In this document: positions 1-7,281 of the stretch, piece by piece
How the letters are laid out: each line of letters opens with the position of its first letter
Position numbering within the stretch: position 1 is the first letter of the stretch
From: Deltaproteobacteria bacterium UBA5799
Lineage (GTDB): Bacteria > Desulfobacterota > GWC2-55-46
NCBI GenBank assembly: GCA_002418185.1
Contig: DIDN01000049.1
Coordinates: 1-32,258, forward strand
Length of the DNA: 32,258 bases
Direction of reading: 5' to 3'
The notes under the pieces: generated by a model
Told to the model about the DNA's origin: nothing
Seen by the model: the letters and a program-made list of their open reading frames with translations, nothing else
Database searches by the model: none
Position numbers and translations under genes: made by a program

Positions 1-1624
1 CCCCCCGCCGGTGCTCAGGGAAGCGGTCGGGCCTGTCCCTGTCAAAGACGAGGGCGTGGAAGTCCTCTTCCCCGGGAGGAAGCGAAAAGGGCCGCTCCCC
101 GTCCATCCTCATGTAATGGCCGGGCGCGCCTTCGCCCATGCAGCCGCATTTTATGAAAGTCCATTCCTCGAGCTTCGTATGCCAGCCGTCCGCGACCGAA
201 AAAAGGTAGTCGGATGCCGTTCTCTCGCGCATCTCCCTCGCCCAGCGTGCCGCAACGACGAGGGCGGATATCCCGTACGCGAGCGCGGACGGGGAGACGC
301 CGCGGCCTGTCATCGCGCTGGCGTCCCCTGCCGGGCCGTTCCTGGCAATGTATGCCGCAGCGCTCCTCACCATCGGGTAGAAGCCTTTTCCGGCAAGCCC
401 CATGCCCCTGAGCCTCCATGCGAGCAGCACCGGAAGCGCGGAGTTCTCCAGGCTCACATCCGGCCGCCTGACCGTGCCGTTTACGTGCATCTCCAGGGGC
501 CATGCGCCCGCGTCCGTCTGCGTTGCCTGCAGGTAGTCGAGTGTCGACAGGGCTGTCCTGCCGTCGCCCATCGCCATGAAGGCGAAAGCGGTCTTGCAGA
601 GGTCGCCGGGCCGGACCTGCCTGTACCCGGCGCTTGCCTCGTCGCCCCTGGCCTCTCCCCAGGGTACGGACAGGGAGGGCGCGACCGCTCCCGGGAAGGA
701 CTTGTCCTCGTGGGACTTGAGGGCGAGGGCGCTGGCCCTGAACCTCCTGCCCCCGTCAGCCGCGCGCTTTCCGAGCGGCGCCAGGGAATTGAGATACCTC
801 CTCCAGCCGCGGACGAAGTCCCGCTCGATGGTCGGGTATTCCCTCGAGAGAGATATCTCGGCCTCGAGCGCGGCCTCCACCTCGTCCTTGCCGAAGCCGA
901 GGGCGAGCACCATTTCGCTTCCGGGCCTGAGCTCCGCCGTAAGGGCGGTATTGCCGTCCTCCGCGCGCTCGAACATCCAGTCCATGTCGAGGTTTTCCCT
1001 GAGGTCGTGCCAGCCGTCCGAAATTCCGGAGTACCCGGCCGACATGCCGAGGAACGGCCTGTCCGATGCAAGGGCCGCGGCGGTATCCTCCCTCCGGGCC
1101 AGGAGGTAGTTCCTCTTCCCGTACGCGGCGCACCTGCCGGAGTTGCCGTAGCCCTGGTTTTTCATATGGGGCGCGAGGAGCGCGAAGAGGCGGAAGTCGG
1201 CGGTGGTGCCGTGCAGGGCCTTGAAGCTTACGTTCATCACGAGGGAGTTCGCCTGCGGGTCGGTTATGACCCGCTTGGTGATGCTCCAGAGCCCGGACTT
1301 CGAGGTGTTCGTGATTATATAGCCGGGCGCCTTGTCGTGTACCGCCTCGAAGCGGGTCGTAAGCGTGTCCTTACCCTCCTCGTCGAAGAAGGTCCTCGAG
1401 TCGGTCGCGAGGAACCGCAGGTCCTTTACGCAGGCGGTCTCGACGTCCGGGAAGTAGACCTCGGTAATTATGCCGCCCTCGACCGTGAACCATACGCGGG
1501 AGAAGGGGCTTTTCGCCGTGCCCGCGCCCTGTTTCGAGGCCCTGGTCCACCTGGGCTCGATGCCGGGCCTTCCGAAGGCCTCGGCTGAAGGGAACGGGAA
1601 TGCCGGCTTGTAGGCAACGCTCAT
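1..1624 (-). CDS. Glycoside hydrolase family 15 (glucoamylase/glucodextranase-like) protein, 3' end beyond window
   Basis: The reverse strand is open from an ATG at 1624 to the window edge (541 codons, no stop). GGAGGG precedes the ATG. The N-terminus (FGRPGIEPRWTRASKQGAGT, then SRVWFTVEGGIITEVYFP and DLRFLATDSRTFF) matches the N-terminal beta-sandwich of bacterial GH15 enzymes, which release glucose from alpha-glucans. The (alpha/alpha)6 barrel begins near residue 300 (YRQVRPGDLCKTAFAFMAMG, LPVLLAWRLRGMG). After the FYPMVRSAAAYIARNGP segment, family members normally have a W-E-E-x-x-G-Y-S-P motif with the general-acid Glu. Here the sequence reads DASAMTGRGVSPSALA, with no Glu. The family call is firm. 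Hydrolytic activity is doubtful unless another residue substitutes. No signal peptide is visible. The C-terminal part, including the general-base region, lies outside the window. Confidence 0.85.
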   Translation of the reverse strand, partial: MSVAYKPAFPFPSAEAFGRPGIEPRWTRASKQGAGTAKSPFSRVWFTVEGGIITEVYFPDVETACVKDLRFLATDSRTFFDEEGKDTLTTRFEAVHDKAPGYIITNTSKSGLWSITKRVITDPQANSLVMNVSFKALHGTTADFRLFALLAPHMKNQGYGNSGRCAAYGKRNYLLARREDTAAALASDRPFLGMSAGYSGISDGWHDLRENLDMDWMFERAEDGNTALTAELRPGSEMVLALGFGKDEVEAALEAEISLSREYPTIERDFVRGWRRYLNSLAPLGKRAADGGRRFRASALALKSHEDKSFPGAVAPSLSVPWGEARGDEASAGYRQVRPGDLCKTAFAFMAMGDGRTALSTLDYLQATQTDAGAWPLEMHVNGTVRRPDVSLENSALPVLLAWRLRGMGLAGKGFYPMVRSAAAYIARNGPAGDASAMTGRGVSPSALAYGISALVVAARWAREMRERTASDYLFSVADGWHTKLEEWTFIKCGCMGEGAPGHYMRMDGERPFSLPPGEEDFHALVFDRDRPDRFPEHRRG

Positions 1625-1845
1625 GTGTCCCTCCGTTTCTTGTCTTGGGAACTGCGGACGTGAAGGTTCGCTTTTCGGGCTTCCTCTTGAACGGCCTTGC
1701 CCGAAGAGGCTTTTCCCGGGCCTTTACAGGGTCTTCGCGCAGGATGCGGGGAGGGTTTAAGTGCGAGAGGACGGCCCTAATCCGAGTTAACCCCCCTTTC
1801 GGTGCATTGTCAAGGAAAGCACGACCTGACCGCCTTCGGGCAGGG

Positions 1846-1874
1846 CTGACAAGTCTCTGGATATAAGATATAAT
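1846..1874 (+). promoter_or_regulatory. Sigma-70-type promoter for the ferritin/rubredoxin operon
   Basis: CTGACA (1846-1851), a 17-base spacer and a perfect TATAAT (1869-1874) lie about 97 bases before the ferritin-like start at 1972. This is the only signal I recognise in the 347-base gap between the divergent GH15 gene and the ferritin gene (1625-1971). I found no convincing promoter for the GH15 gene there. Confidence 0.7.
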
Positions 1875-1971
1875 TACATGGCTTTGCGGCCCGGCCCGGC
1901 GCATCGCGTCGAGATACCGCATGAAGGCAGGCCCCGGAGGCCATGACGATATCCCACAACGGAGGTGCATG

Positions 1972-2412
1972 ATGTCCCTTAAGCTGAGTGAAGAAGCCAG
2001 GAAGAAGATTATCGACATGCTGAACGAGGACAGGGCCCAGGAGCTTACCGCGATCATCCAGTACATGGGCCACCATTACGAGGGGGAAGGGCTTGAGAGC
2101 CCGCCGATACTGGAGCTTTTCAGGAAGACCGCCATGGACGAGATGAGGCACGCTGAGGACCTGGCCGAGAGGATAGTCTACCTCGGAGGCGTGCCGGTCT
2201 ACAAGCCCGGGCAGGTGCAGAGGGGAGGGGACTTGAGGACCATGCTCAAGGCCGACCTCGGCCTCGAGGACGGCGCAATCGAGCGCTACAGGGGGCACGT
2301 AAAGGCGTGCGCCGAGCTCGGCGACACCACGACCAGGCTCATGCTCGAAAAAATACTTTCCGAGGAGGAAGGCCACGCCGACGCGTTCGAGACGGCGCTT
2401 GGCAGGGATTAA
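1972..2412 (+). CDS. Ferritin-like di-iron protein (bacterioferritin family)
   Basis: A 146-residue, wholly helical four-helix-bundle protein. Di-iron ligand patterns are visible: Glu24 in helix 1 (EDRAQELTAIIQY), Glu57 and His60 in helix 2 (MDEMRHAE), then a Glu in EDGAIERY and a final ExxH (EEEGHADAFE). Proteins of this type store iron or use O2/H2O2 as oxidant for Fe(II). There is no signal peptide, so it is cytoplasmic. Two adjacent ATGs exist (1969 and 1972). GGAGGT at 1961-1966 is better spaced from 1972, so I use that. An ATG at 1921 in the same frame has no ribosome site. It is first in an operon with rubredoxin and MidA-type genes (4 bases to the next start). Dps or mini-ferritin is less likely given the length and ligand order. 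Confidence 0.85.
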   Translation: MSLKLSEEARKKIIDMLNEDRAQELTAIIQYMGHHYEGEGLESPPILELFRKTAMDEMRHAEDLAERIVYLGGVPVYKPGQVQRGGDLRTMLKADLGLEDGAIERYRGHVKACAELGDTTTRLMLEKILSEEEGHADAFETALGRD

Positions 2413-2416
2413 GCCG

Positions 2417-2539
2417 ATGGCGGTAAAAAAATGGAAGTGCATCGAGTGCGGTTATATACACGAGGGGGAGCAGCCCCCGGACGTATGTCCCATGTGCTAC
2501 GTGCCGAGCGAGGCGTTCATGGAGGTAGTCGATGCTTGA
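2417..2539 (+). CDS. Rubredoxin-like small iron protein (40 residues)
   Basis: The 40-residue frame begins MAVKKWKCIECGYIHEGEQP and has Cys8, Cys11, Cys24 and Cys27 (CxxC-x12-CxxC). The WKCxxCGYIHEGxxPPDxCPxC pattern is that of the rubredoxin-like domain found at the C-terminus of rubrerythrins, where four Cys bind one Fe. Here the domain is a free-standing gene four bases after a ferritin-like gene. The two may therefore act as a split rubrerythrin: the di-iron protein reduces peroxide and this protein passes electrons to it. That pairing is inference from position. The last eight bases overlap the next gene's start (ATG at 2532), so translation is probably coupled. Confidence 0.85.
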   Translation: MAVKKWKCIECGYIHEGEQPPDVCPMCYVPSEAFMEVVDA

Positions 2540-3677
2540 GGTGGGGCCGCCTCAAACCGGCCTTGCTAACGAGATAGCGGCAGAGATACGGGACAAGGGG
2601 CCGGTCACCTTCGCGAGGTTCATGGAGATGGCCCTTTACCAGCCGGGGAAGGGCTACTACTCCTCCGGAAAGGGTGTCTGGGGGCCTCAGGGAGACTACA
2701 TTACAAGCCTGGACGTAAGCCCTGCCTTCGCGAGGACGCTGGCAAGGGGGCTCAAGGAGATGTGGGAGGCGCTCGGCTCGCCCTCTCCGTTCGTCTTCGT
2801 CGAGGCCGGGGCAGGAAGAGGCTGGCTAACGAGCGGCGTGCTGGAGTCGTTAAAGGAGGTATCCCCGGGTCTTTCGGAAGCCGTCGTACCCCGGCCCGTC
2901 GAGAGGTCCGGTGCAAAGGGCGAGCCTCCTTCCGGCGGCTCATGGCATTCGGAGCTTTCCGACGTCCCGCCTTTTCCGTCCGGCTGCATACTCTCGAACG
3001 AGCTTATAGACAGCTTCCCCGTGCACAGGGTCGAGTTCTCCGGCGGAGAATTGAGGGAGCTGTACGTCGGTCACGACCGAGGCCGTTTCACCGAGGTTTC
3101 GGGGCCGCCGTCGACCGGCGAACTTGAGCGATATTTCATGGAGACGGGCGTTACGCCCTTCGAGGGCATGAGGACCGAGGTCAACCTCGAAGCGATAAGG
3201 TGGATAGGCGAGGCCGGGGACTTGATGGAGCGGGGCTTCATCGTGACGATAGACTACGGCTTCCCGGCTGCCGAGCTGTATTCGCCGGAAAGGATGGGGA
3301 GCCTCATGTGCCATTGCAGGCACACGGTCAATTGCGACCCCTTCGCCAACGTCGGCGAGCAGGACATAACGACCCACGCCGATTTCACGGCCCTCGCCCT
3401 TGCGGGCCGGAAGCACGGCCTCGGTGTTACGGGCTTTACCACCCAGAAGAACTACCTTATCGGGCTCGGCATCCTTGAAGAGCTTAAGCCCCCTCCGGAC
3501 GGTTCCTCCGGCATCGAGGAGATGAACTTCAACAGGGCGCTCGCGAAGCTCATCTCGCCCGGGGGCATGGGCGACACCTTCAAGGTGCTCGTACAGCACA
3601 AGGGCATAGGGAAGCCGGAGCTACGCGCATTCTCGTTCAGGGACATGGCCCGCAGCCTCCTCCCAGAAGCCTCTTGA
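2532..3677 (+). CDS. MidA/NDUFAF7-type SAM-dependent methyltransferase (COG1565)
   Basis: A 381-residue protein. The N-terminal GPVTFARFMEMALYQPGKGY segment, the glycine-rich SAM loop VEAGAGRGWL (about 89-98), and the SNELIDSFPVHR motif (about 155-166) are hallmarks of the MidA/NDUFAF7 family (Methyltransf_28). In mitochondria NDUFAF7 methylates an arginine of complex I subunit NDUFS2 during assembly. The bacterial substrates are largely unknown. The start overlaps the rubredoxin gene by eight bases, so it belongs to the same operon. A short Gly/Ser/Pro-rich stretch (about 122-142) sits where other members have a loop. The family call is secure. A link to complex I is inference, as no nuo genes are in the window. 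Confidence 0.88.
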   Translation: MLEVGPPQTGLANEIAAEIRDKGPVTFARFMEMALYQPGKGYYSSGKGVWGPQGDYITSLDVSPAFARTLARGLKEMWEALGSPSPFVFVEAGAGRGWLTSGVLESLKEVSPGLSEAVVPRPVERSGAKGEPPSGGSWHSELSDVPPFPSGCILSNELIDSFPVHRVEFSGGELRELYVGHDRGRFTEVSGPPSTGELERYFMETGVTPFEGMRTEVNLEAIRWIGEAGDLMERGFIVTIDYGFPAAELYSPERMGSLMCHCRHTVNCDPFANVGEQDITTHADFTALALAGRKHGLGVTGFTTQKNYLIGLGILEELKPPPDGSSGIEEMNFNRALAKLISPGGMGDTFKVLVQHKGIGKPELRAFSFRDMARSLLPEAS

Positions 3678-3747
3678 TATTGTAATGCCCGGCGTAATAT
3701 GATAGGAATTGTTGCCATGCAAGCATACTTTCGGGGGGTGCATCGAT

Positions 3748-3921
3748 ATGCCTGAGAAGGAAGAGAAGGAAACAAAGGAGAAAAAGCACGTCTGCTCCAT
3801 CTGCGGGCGTCCGTCGGACCTTGTCATCTGCCATGCCTGCGAGGACAGGATAAGGGGAGAGGCGCTCGAGAAGAAGCATGACATAGATAAGTCCGGGAGG
3901 ACAGATTCCGGCAGGAGATAA
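3748..3921 (+). CDS. Small CxxC/CxxC zinc-ribbon-like protein (57 residues)
   Basis: The start is the ATG at 3748, seven bases after a G-rich ribosome site (3733-3740). A frame-matched ATG at 3709 lacks one. The N-terminus is highly charged (MPEKEEKETKEKKH). Cys16, Cys19, Cys28 and Cys31 (CSICG-x8-CHAC) could hold one zinc or iron. The C-terminal third is basic and probably disordered. I do not recognise a characterised family. Its stop overlaps an upstream in-frame ATG of the rubrerythrin-like gene (TAATG), which suggests co-translation and a role alongside that iron protein, for example as a redox or metal partner. That role is a guess. Confidence 0.7.
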   Translation: MPEKEEKETKEKKHVCSICGRPSDLVICHACEDRIRGEALEKKHDIDKSGRTDSGRR

Positions 3922-3962
3922 TGACCGCCGCTCTCGGCGTTAATAAACAATTCGGAGGGGAC

Positions 3963-4493
3963 ATGGCCAGGGACAGGATCATCGAGGAGCTTGGGACAGC
4001 ATACCGGACCGAGATAGCCGGATATCATTTCTACACAACGGCCGCAGCCCTCGTCGAAGACCCGAAGGGGAGGAGCGTTTTCGCCAACCTCGCCAAGGAC
4101 GAGCTCGCCCACATGGTCGTGGTCGGGAAGATCGCCGAGTCCGTAAAGAACGGCCTCGGCTGGTTAAGCTACGAGCAGGCGCTCGCCGAGGGGTTCGCGC
4201 TCACACAGAACATACCCTACCCTGCTGAAAACGACCTGATAAAAAGGCTCGCCACCAACCAGACTGACACCAACGCGGTACAGATAGCCATGGAGAACGA
4301 GGAGGCCGCCGTGGAGTTCTACTCAAGGCTCCTCAAGGAGGCCGGGGCGCCTGCCGAAAAGGTCGTTCTGACCAAGCTCCTCGAGATGGAGAAGGGGCAC
4401 CTGAAGATACTCAGGTGGGAGTACGAGTCCCTTACGAAGACCGGCTTCTGGTGCGGCGAGATGGAATTCAGCGTCGAGAAGGAGACCGAGTAG
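3963..4493 (+). CDS. Rubrerythrin-like ferritin-family protein
   Basis: A 176-residue helical di-iron protein with two ExxH-type half-sites. Helix 1 has EELGTAYRTEIAGYHFY, helix 2 has DELAHMVVVGKIAES, helix 3 has ENEEAAVEFYSRLLKEAG, and helix 4 has LLEMEKGHLKILRWEYE. Rubrerythrins reduce H2O2 in anaerobes. This protein lacks the C-terminal rubredoxin domain, so it needs an outside electron donor; the 40-residue rubredoxin 1.4 kb upstream is one candidate. GGAGGGG (3954-3960) supports the ATG at 3963. An in-frame ATG at 3921 overlapping the previous stop, with AGGAG before it, is an alternative and would add 14 residues. The C-terminal tail (FWCGEMEFSVEKETE) ends five bases before the next gene. 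Confidence 0.8.
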   Translation: MARDRIIEELGTAYRTEIAGYHFYTTAAALVEDPKGRSVFANLAKDELAHMVVVGKIAESVKNGLGWLSYEQALAEGFALTQNIPYPAENDLIKRLATNQTDTNAVQIAMENEEAAVEFYSRLLKEAGAPAEKVVLTKLLEMEKGHLKILRWEYESLTKTGFWCGEMEFSVEKETE

Positions 4494-4497
4494 GGGA

Positions 4498-5679
4498 ATG
4501 TACGACGCGATCGTGGCCGGCCTGGGGCCGGCCGGTTCGGCAGCCGCTTACTTTCTCGCAAAGGCCGGGTTGAAGGTGCTCGGAGTGGACAAGGAGACCT
4601 TCCCGAGGTACAAGTCCTGCGGCGGCTGCATCTCAACCAAGATAGACGGGCTCTTTGATTTCGATATCTCCCCGGCCATCGAGGAGACGGTCTACGGCGC
4701 CTCATTCACCTACAAGTCCGAAAGGCCCCTGGACATTATCTCCGAGAGGCCGATAGGCTACAACGTCATGCGAAACACCTTCGACCACCTGCTCCTTGCC
4801 AGTGCCAGGGAGGCCGGGGCAGAGGTAGTCGAGGGCGCCAGGGTCGTGTCTGTCGAGGACTCGGGAGCGTCCGTTAAAGTCGGGCTCCACGGCGCCAGGA
4901 GCTGCGAGGCAAGGGTGCTCGTGGGCGCGGACGGGGCCTCGGGTCTCATAGGCAGGGAACTCTTCGGACTCCGCCCGAGGGAGGCAGCGGTCTCCATAAC
5001 CGCCGAGGTGCCCCATAAAAGGGAACTGAGGGACTACTCCGGAAGGCTCTTCATAGACTTCGGCTGCGTGCCGCACGGGTACGCCTGGGTGTTCCCGAAA
5101 AGGGAATTCCTTTCAGTGGGTATCGCGGCGAGCGCCTCGAAGGCCGGGAGGATAAGGGAACACTTTAACGCCTTCGCCTCCTCGCACGCGGTGCTCAAGG
5201 GCCTCAAGACGGGTCCTACGACCGGCTGGACAGTGCCTGTCTACTATGACGGGGCGCCCTCGCCCGTAAAGGGCAGGGTCGTGCTCGTGGGGGACACCGG
5301 CCACCTTGTCGAGCCTTTTCTCGGCGAGGGCATCTATTACGCGGCCTTTACAGCCAAGGCCGCGTCCTCTGTTATACTTGACTATATCGGCGGGAAGGCC
5401 GGGCTTGAGGCTTATCCGGAGCGGCTTGAGGCCGAGGTGCTCCCCGGGTTCAGGTCTGCCCTGAAGCTTTCGGACCTCGTGTACAACTACCCGAGGCTCT
5501 GGTACGGCATAATAGAGAGGGACCCGCAGATAATGCTCAGGTACTACGACGTCATAAGGGGCGTGGAGGAGTGCTCTGCCTTTTACTCCTGGGCGCTCGA
5601 CAAGGTGAAATCCAAGCCCTGGAAGGTCCTCCGGAGCTGGATAGAGACGAGGTTCGCCCGGCCCGAGCGGGCCGGCTGA
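4498..5679 (+). CDS. Geranylgeranyl reductase family FAD-dependent oxidoreductase
   Basis: A 393-residue flavoprotein. It begins with an FAD-binding Rossmann segment (AGLGPAGSAAAYFLAKAGLK) and an acidic end to strand 2 (GVDKE). The KSCGGCIS motif (about 40-47) is typical of geranylgeranyl reductases. The second FAD segment, VGDTGHLVEPFLGEGIYYA, lies near 265-283. Members saturate isoprenoid chains of quinones, chlorophyll or lipids using NAD(P)H or ferredoxin; the substrate cannot be told here. The ATG at 4498 follows the previous stop by four bases and AGGGGA overlaps that stop, so it is co-transcribed with the rubrerythrin-like gene. A menaquinone or polyprenyl side-chain reductase is one plausible role. 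Confidence 0.82.
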   Translation: MYDAIVAGLGPAGSAAAYFLAKAGLKVLGVDKETFPRYKSCGGCISTKIDGLFDFDISPAIEETVYGASFTYKSERPLDIISERPIGYNVMRNTFDHLLLASAREAGAEVVEGARVVSVEDSGASVKVGLHGARSCEARVLVGADGASGLIGRELFGLRPREAAVSITAEVPHKRELRDYSGRLFIDFGCVPHGYAWVFPKREFLSVGIAASASKAGRIREHFNAFASSHAVLKGLKTGPTTGWTVPVYYDGAPSPVKGRVVLVGDTGHLVEPFLGEGIYYAAFTAKAASSVILDYIGGKAGLEAYPERLEAEVLPGFRSALKLSDLVYNYPRLWYGIIERDPQIMLRYYDVIRGVEECSAFYSWALDKVKSKPWKVLRSWIETRFARPERAG

Positions 5680-5727
5680 AGCGAGCCGAAAAAATACCCC
5701 GCAAAAACCTTTCCAAGGAGGCCAGCC

Positions 5728-6714
5728 ATGCGAAACCCGAAGTCGCTGTTTGCCGTCCTCTTCCTGACGATTTCCTTTCTTATAGCCCATGAGGTCAATG
5801 CGCAAGACGCTCAGGAGACGGCCCCGGCCCGGGCCGAAAGGCCCTGGCTCGGCGTGACCATACAGAGCCTCGACCCCGAAAGGGCGGGGGAGATGGGCAT
5901 GCCCGGGGCGACCGGCGTGCTTGTCTCGGATGTTGCCTCAGGCTCACCGGCCCAGGTCGCGGGGCTCATGCCCGGGGACGTAATAACAGAGGCAGGCGGC
6001 CAGGACGTGAGGAACGCGACCGACCTCATAACCGCGATACGTTCCGCGGGGGTCGGGCAGGACATCGAGCTCGAGGTGCTGCGGGGCGGGACGGAAGAGA
6101 ACGTCAACGTGCAGCTCGCCTCGATGCCGGGGGGGGCCATGCACGAGCGGGGCCGCCCGATGATGGGTGGAGGCATGGGAGGCATGATGGCCGGAGGGTG
6201 TCCGATGGGCATGGGCCCTGGAATGCGCGGCTACGGCATGGGGCAGGGCATGATGATGGGCCACGGCATGGGCCACGGCATGGGGATGATGGGAGACCGC
6301 GGCAAAAAAGGGACCATGCTGGGGCATTTCTATGGTAAAATCTTGATGGCCGCGAAGACCCTTGACCTTACGCCCGAGCAGAAGGCCAGGGCGACCGAGA
6401 TATACATGAACTTCAGGAAGCAGTCCATAAGGACCGGCGCCGACCTCAAGATCGCCAAGCTTGAGCTCCATCAGCTCCTCATGGCCGAGCCCGTGAACAT
6501 GGAAAACGTCACCTCGAAGGTGAACGAGATAACGCAAAAGCAGGCTGACCTGATGCTGGCAGGAATAAGAGGGGTCGAGGAGTTCAAGAGCACTCTTACG
6601 CCTGAGCAGCGCGGCCAGCTGAGGGACATGCTCGCAATGGACTCCGGCGTAGACGACACGGACGAGCTGGCAATGGATTCAGGCGACATGGACGCGCCGG
6701 AGATGATGGAATAA
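5728..6714 (+). CDS. Secreted PDZ / Met-rich / Spy-like (LTxxQ) fusion protein
   Basis: A 328-residue protein after a clear AAGGAGG site. Residues 1-25 are a signal peptide (SLFAVLFLTISFLIA, cut near VNA-QD). Residues about 38-130 form a PDZ domain of the DegP/HtrA type (RPWLGVTIQSLDPE, GSPAQVAGLMPGDVITEAGG). Residues 138-188 are a Met/Gly/His-rich linker with 17 Met in 51 residues and one Cys, a composition seen in periplasmic Cu(I)-binding proteins. Residues about 200-300 resemble Spy/CpxP/ZraP, with two LTPEQ motifs (LTPEQKARATEIY, LTPEQRGQLRDML) and helical charged sequence. Spy-type proteins are periplasmic chaperones and ZraP binds zinc. There is no protease domain. A metal-responsive periplasmic chaperone or adaptor is inferred. 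The acidic, Met-containing C-terminus ends PEMME. Confidence 0.82.
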   Translation: MRNPKSLFAVLFLTISFLIAHEVNAQDAQETAPARAERPWLGVTIQSLDPERAGEMGMPGATGVLVSDVASGSPAQVAGLMPGDVITEAGGQDVRNATDLITAIRSAGVGQDIELEVLRGGTEENVNVQLASMPGGAMHERGRPMMGGGMGGMMAGGCPMGMGPGMRGYGMGQGMMMGHGMGHGMGMMGDRGKKGTMLGHFYGKILMAAKTLDLTPEQKARATEIYMNFRKQSIRTGADLKIAKLELHQLLMAEPVNMENVTSKVNEITQKQADLMLAGIRGVEEFKSTLTPEQRGQLRDMLAMDSGVDDTDELAMDSGDMDAPEMME

Positions 6715-6793
6715 GGACAGCCCTGTGTTACGTTTCTTTTGAGCCCGGGCTCTCAAGGCATTCACTTAGAAAACAGTGAAAGGAGGGGTGTGC

Positions 6794-6862
6794 ATGAAGA
6801 GATACTCAATACCCAGGGTCGCCCATTGCAGTGAAGGGTGTCGAAGTCGGTCCCGGGCATGA
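6794..6862 (+). CDS. Possible 22-residue ORF or leader peptide before a terminator
   Basis: AGGAGGGG (6781-6788) lies five bases before an ATG that opens a 22-codon frame, MKRYSIPRVAHCSEGCRSRS plus two residues, ending in TGA at 6860-6862. A near-perfect intrinsic terminator begins 46 bases later. The strong ribosome site and terminator suggest a short independent transcript. The peptide has two Cys and a basic tail and matches nothing I know. If read one base over after codon 15, the frame continues to a TGA at about 6895, so an indel or a regulatory leader is also possible. A 12-base palindrome (GAGCCCGGGCTC, 6741-6752) lies upstream. Confidence 0.35.
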   Translation: MKRYSIPRVAHCSEGCRSRSRA

Positions 6863-6907
6863 CCTTAAACTGCCCGTTCCCTTCCTCGGATACGAGTGAT
6901 TTCGCTT

Positions 6908-6939
6908 CCCCGCAGGCTCCCCCCTGCGGGGATTTTTTT
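6908..6939 (+). terminator. Strong intrinsic terminator
   Basis: CCCCGCAGG (6908-6916) pairs perfectly with CCTGCGGGG (6923-6931) across a six-base loop. One A and seven T follow. It would end transcripts from the PDZ-Spy gene and the short ORF. Confidence 0.9.
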
Positions 6940-7281
6940 CTGTTAAGGCCTCGGCAGCCGGTTGATTTCTCAAGCATCCAAAAAGACCTTGTGCGCTTTC
7001 GCATAAGCTGAAATCCTTATGCCGCGCGGTCCAGGGACTCGCGCTCTCCGCCTCCCTGACCCCCGTGAACGGCCCCCGAAGTCCCATATTCCCGGCTCCA
7101 CCGGCCCGTTCGCGCGTCCGTCCTCCCCGGCAGCGCTCGCCTTACCCTCCCGGGTTAGTTAAAAACAAGGCTTGAATGCGACATTTTCCTCCCGGCCCGG
7201 TTCAGGGACTTCCGCCATTTTCCCCTTTTCTCCGGGGCAGGAATGAGTTAGCATATCGGTATCCTACACCGGGGATTCGCA
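6940..7281. other. Intergenic stretch with no recognised gene
   Basis: These 342 bases between the terminator and the first hemerythrin hold no ORF with a plausible ribosome site that I would defend, and no tRNA or clear repeat. The promoter of the hemerythrin pair is presumably near the 3' end, but I could not identify a good -35/-10 pair. Confidence 0.5.

Noticed and set aside
11..1588. 525-codon open frame on the plus strand
   Set aside because: It is antisense to the GH15 gene. Its sequence is low-complexity Gly/Arg/Pro/Val-rich with no domain, while the reverse strand gives a clear GH15 protein. GC-rich codons leave the opposite strand open.
1625..1845. Search for a promoter or small RNA in the GH15 upstream region
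   Set aside because: No -35/-10 pair on the reverse strand or RNA structure that I could defend.
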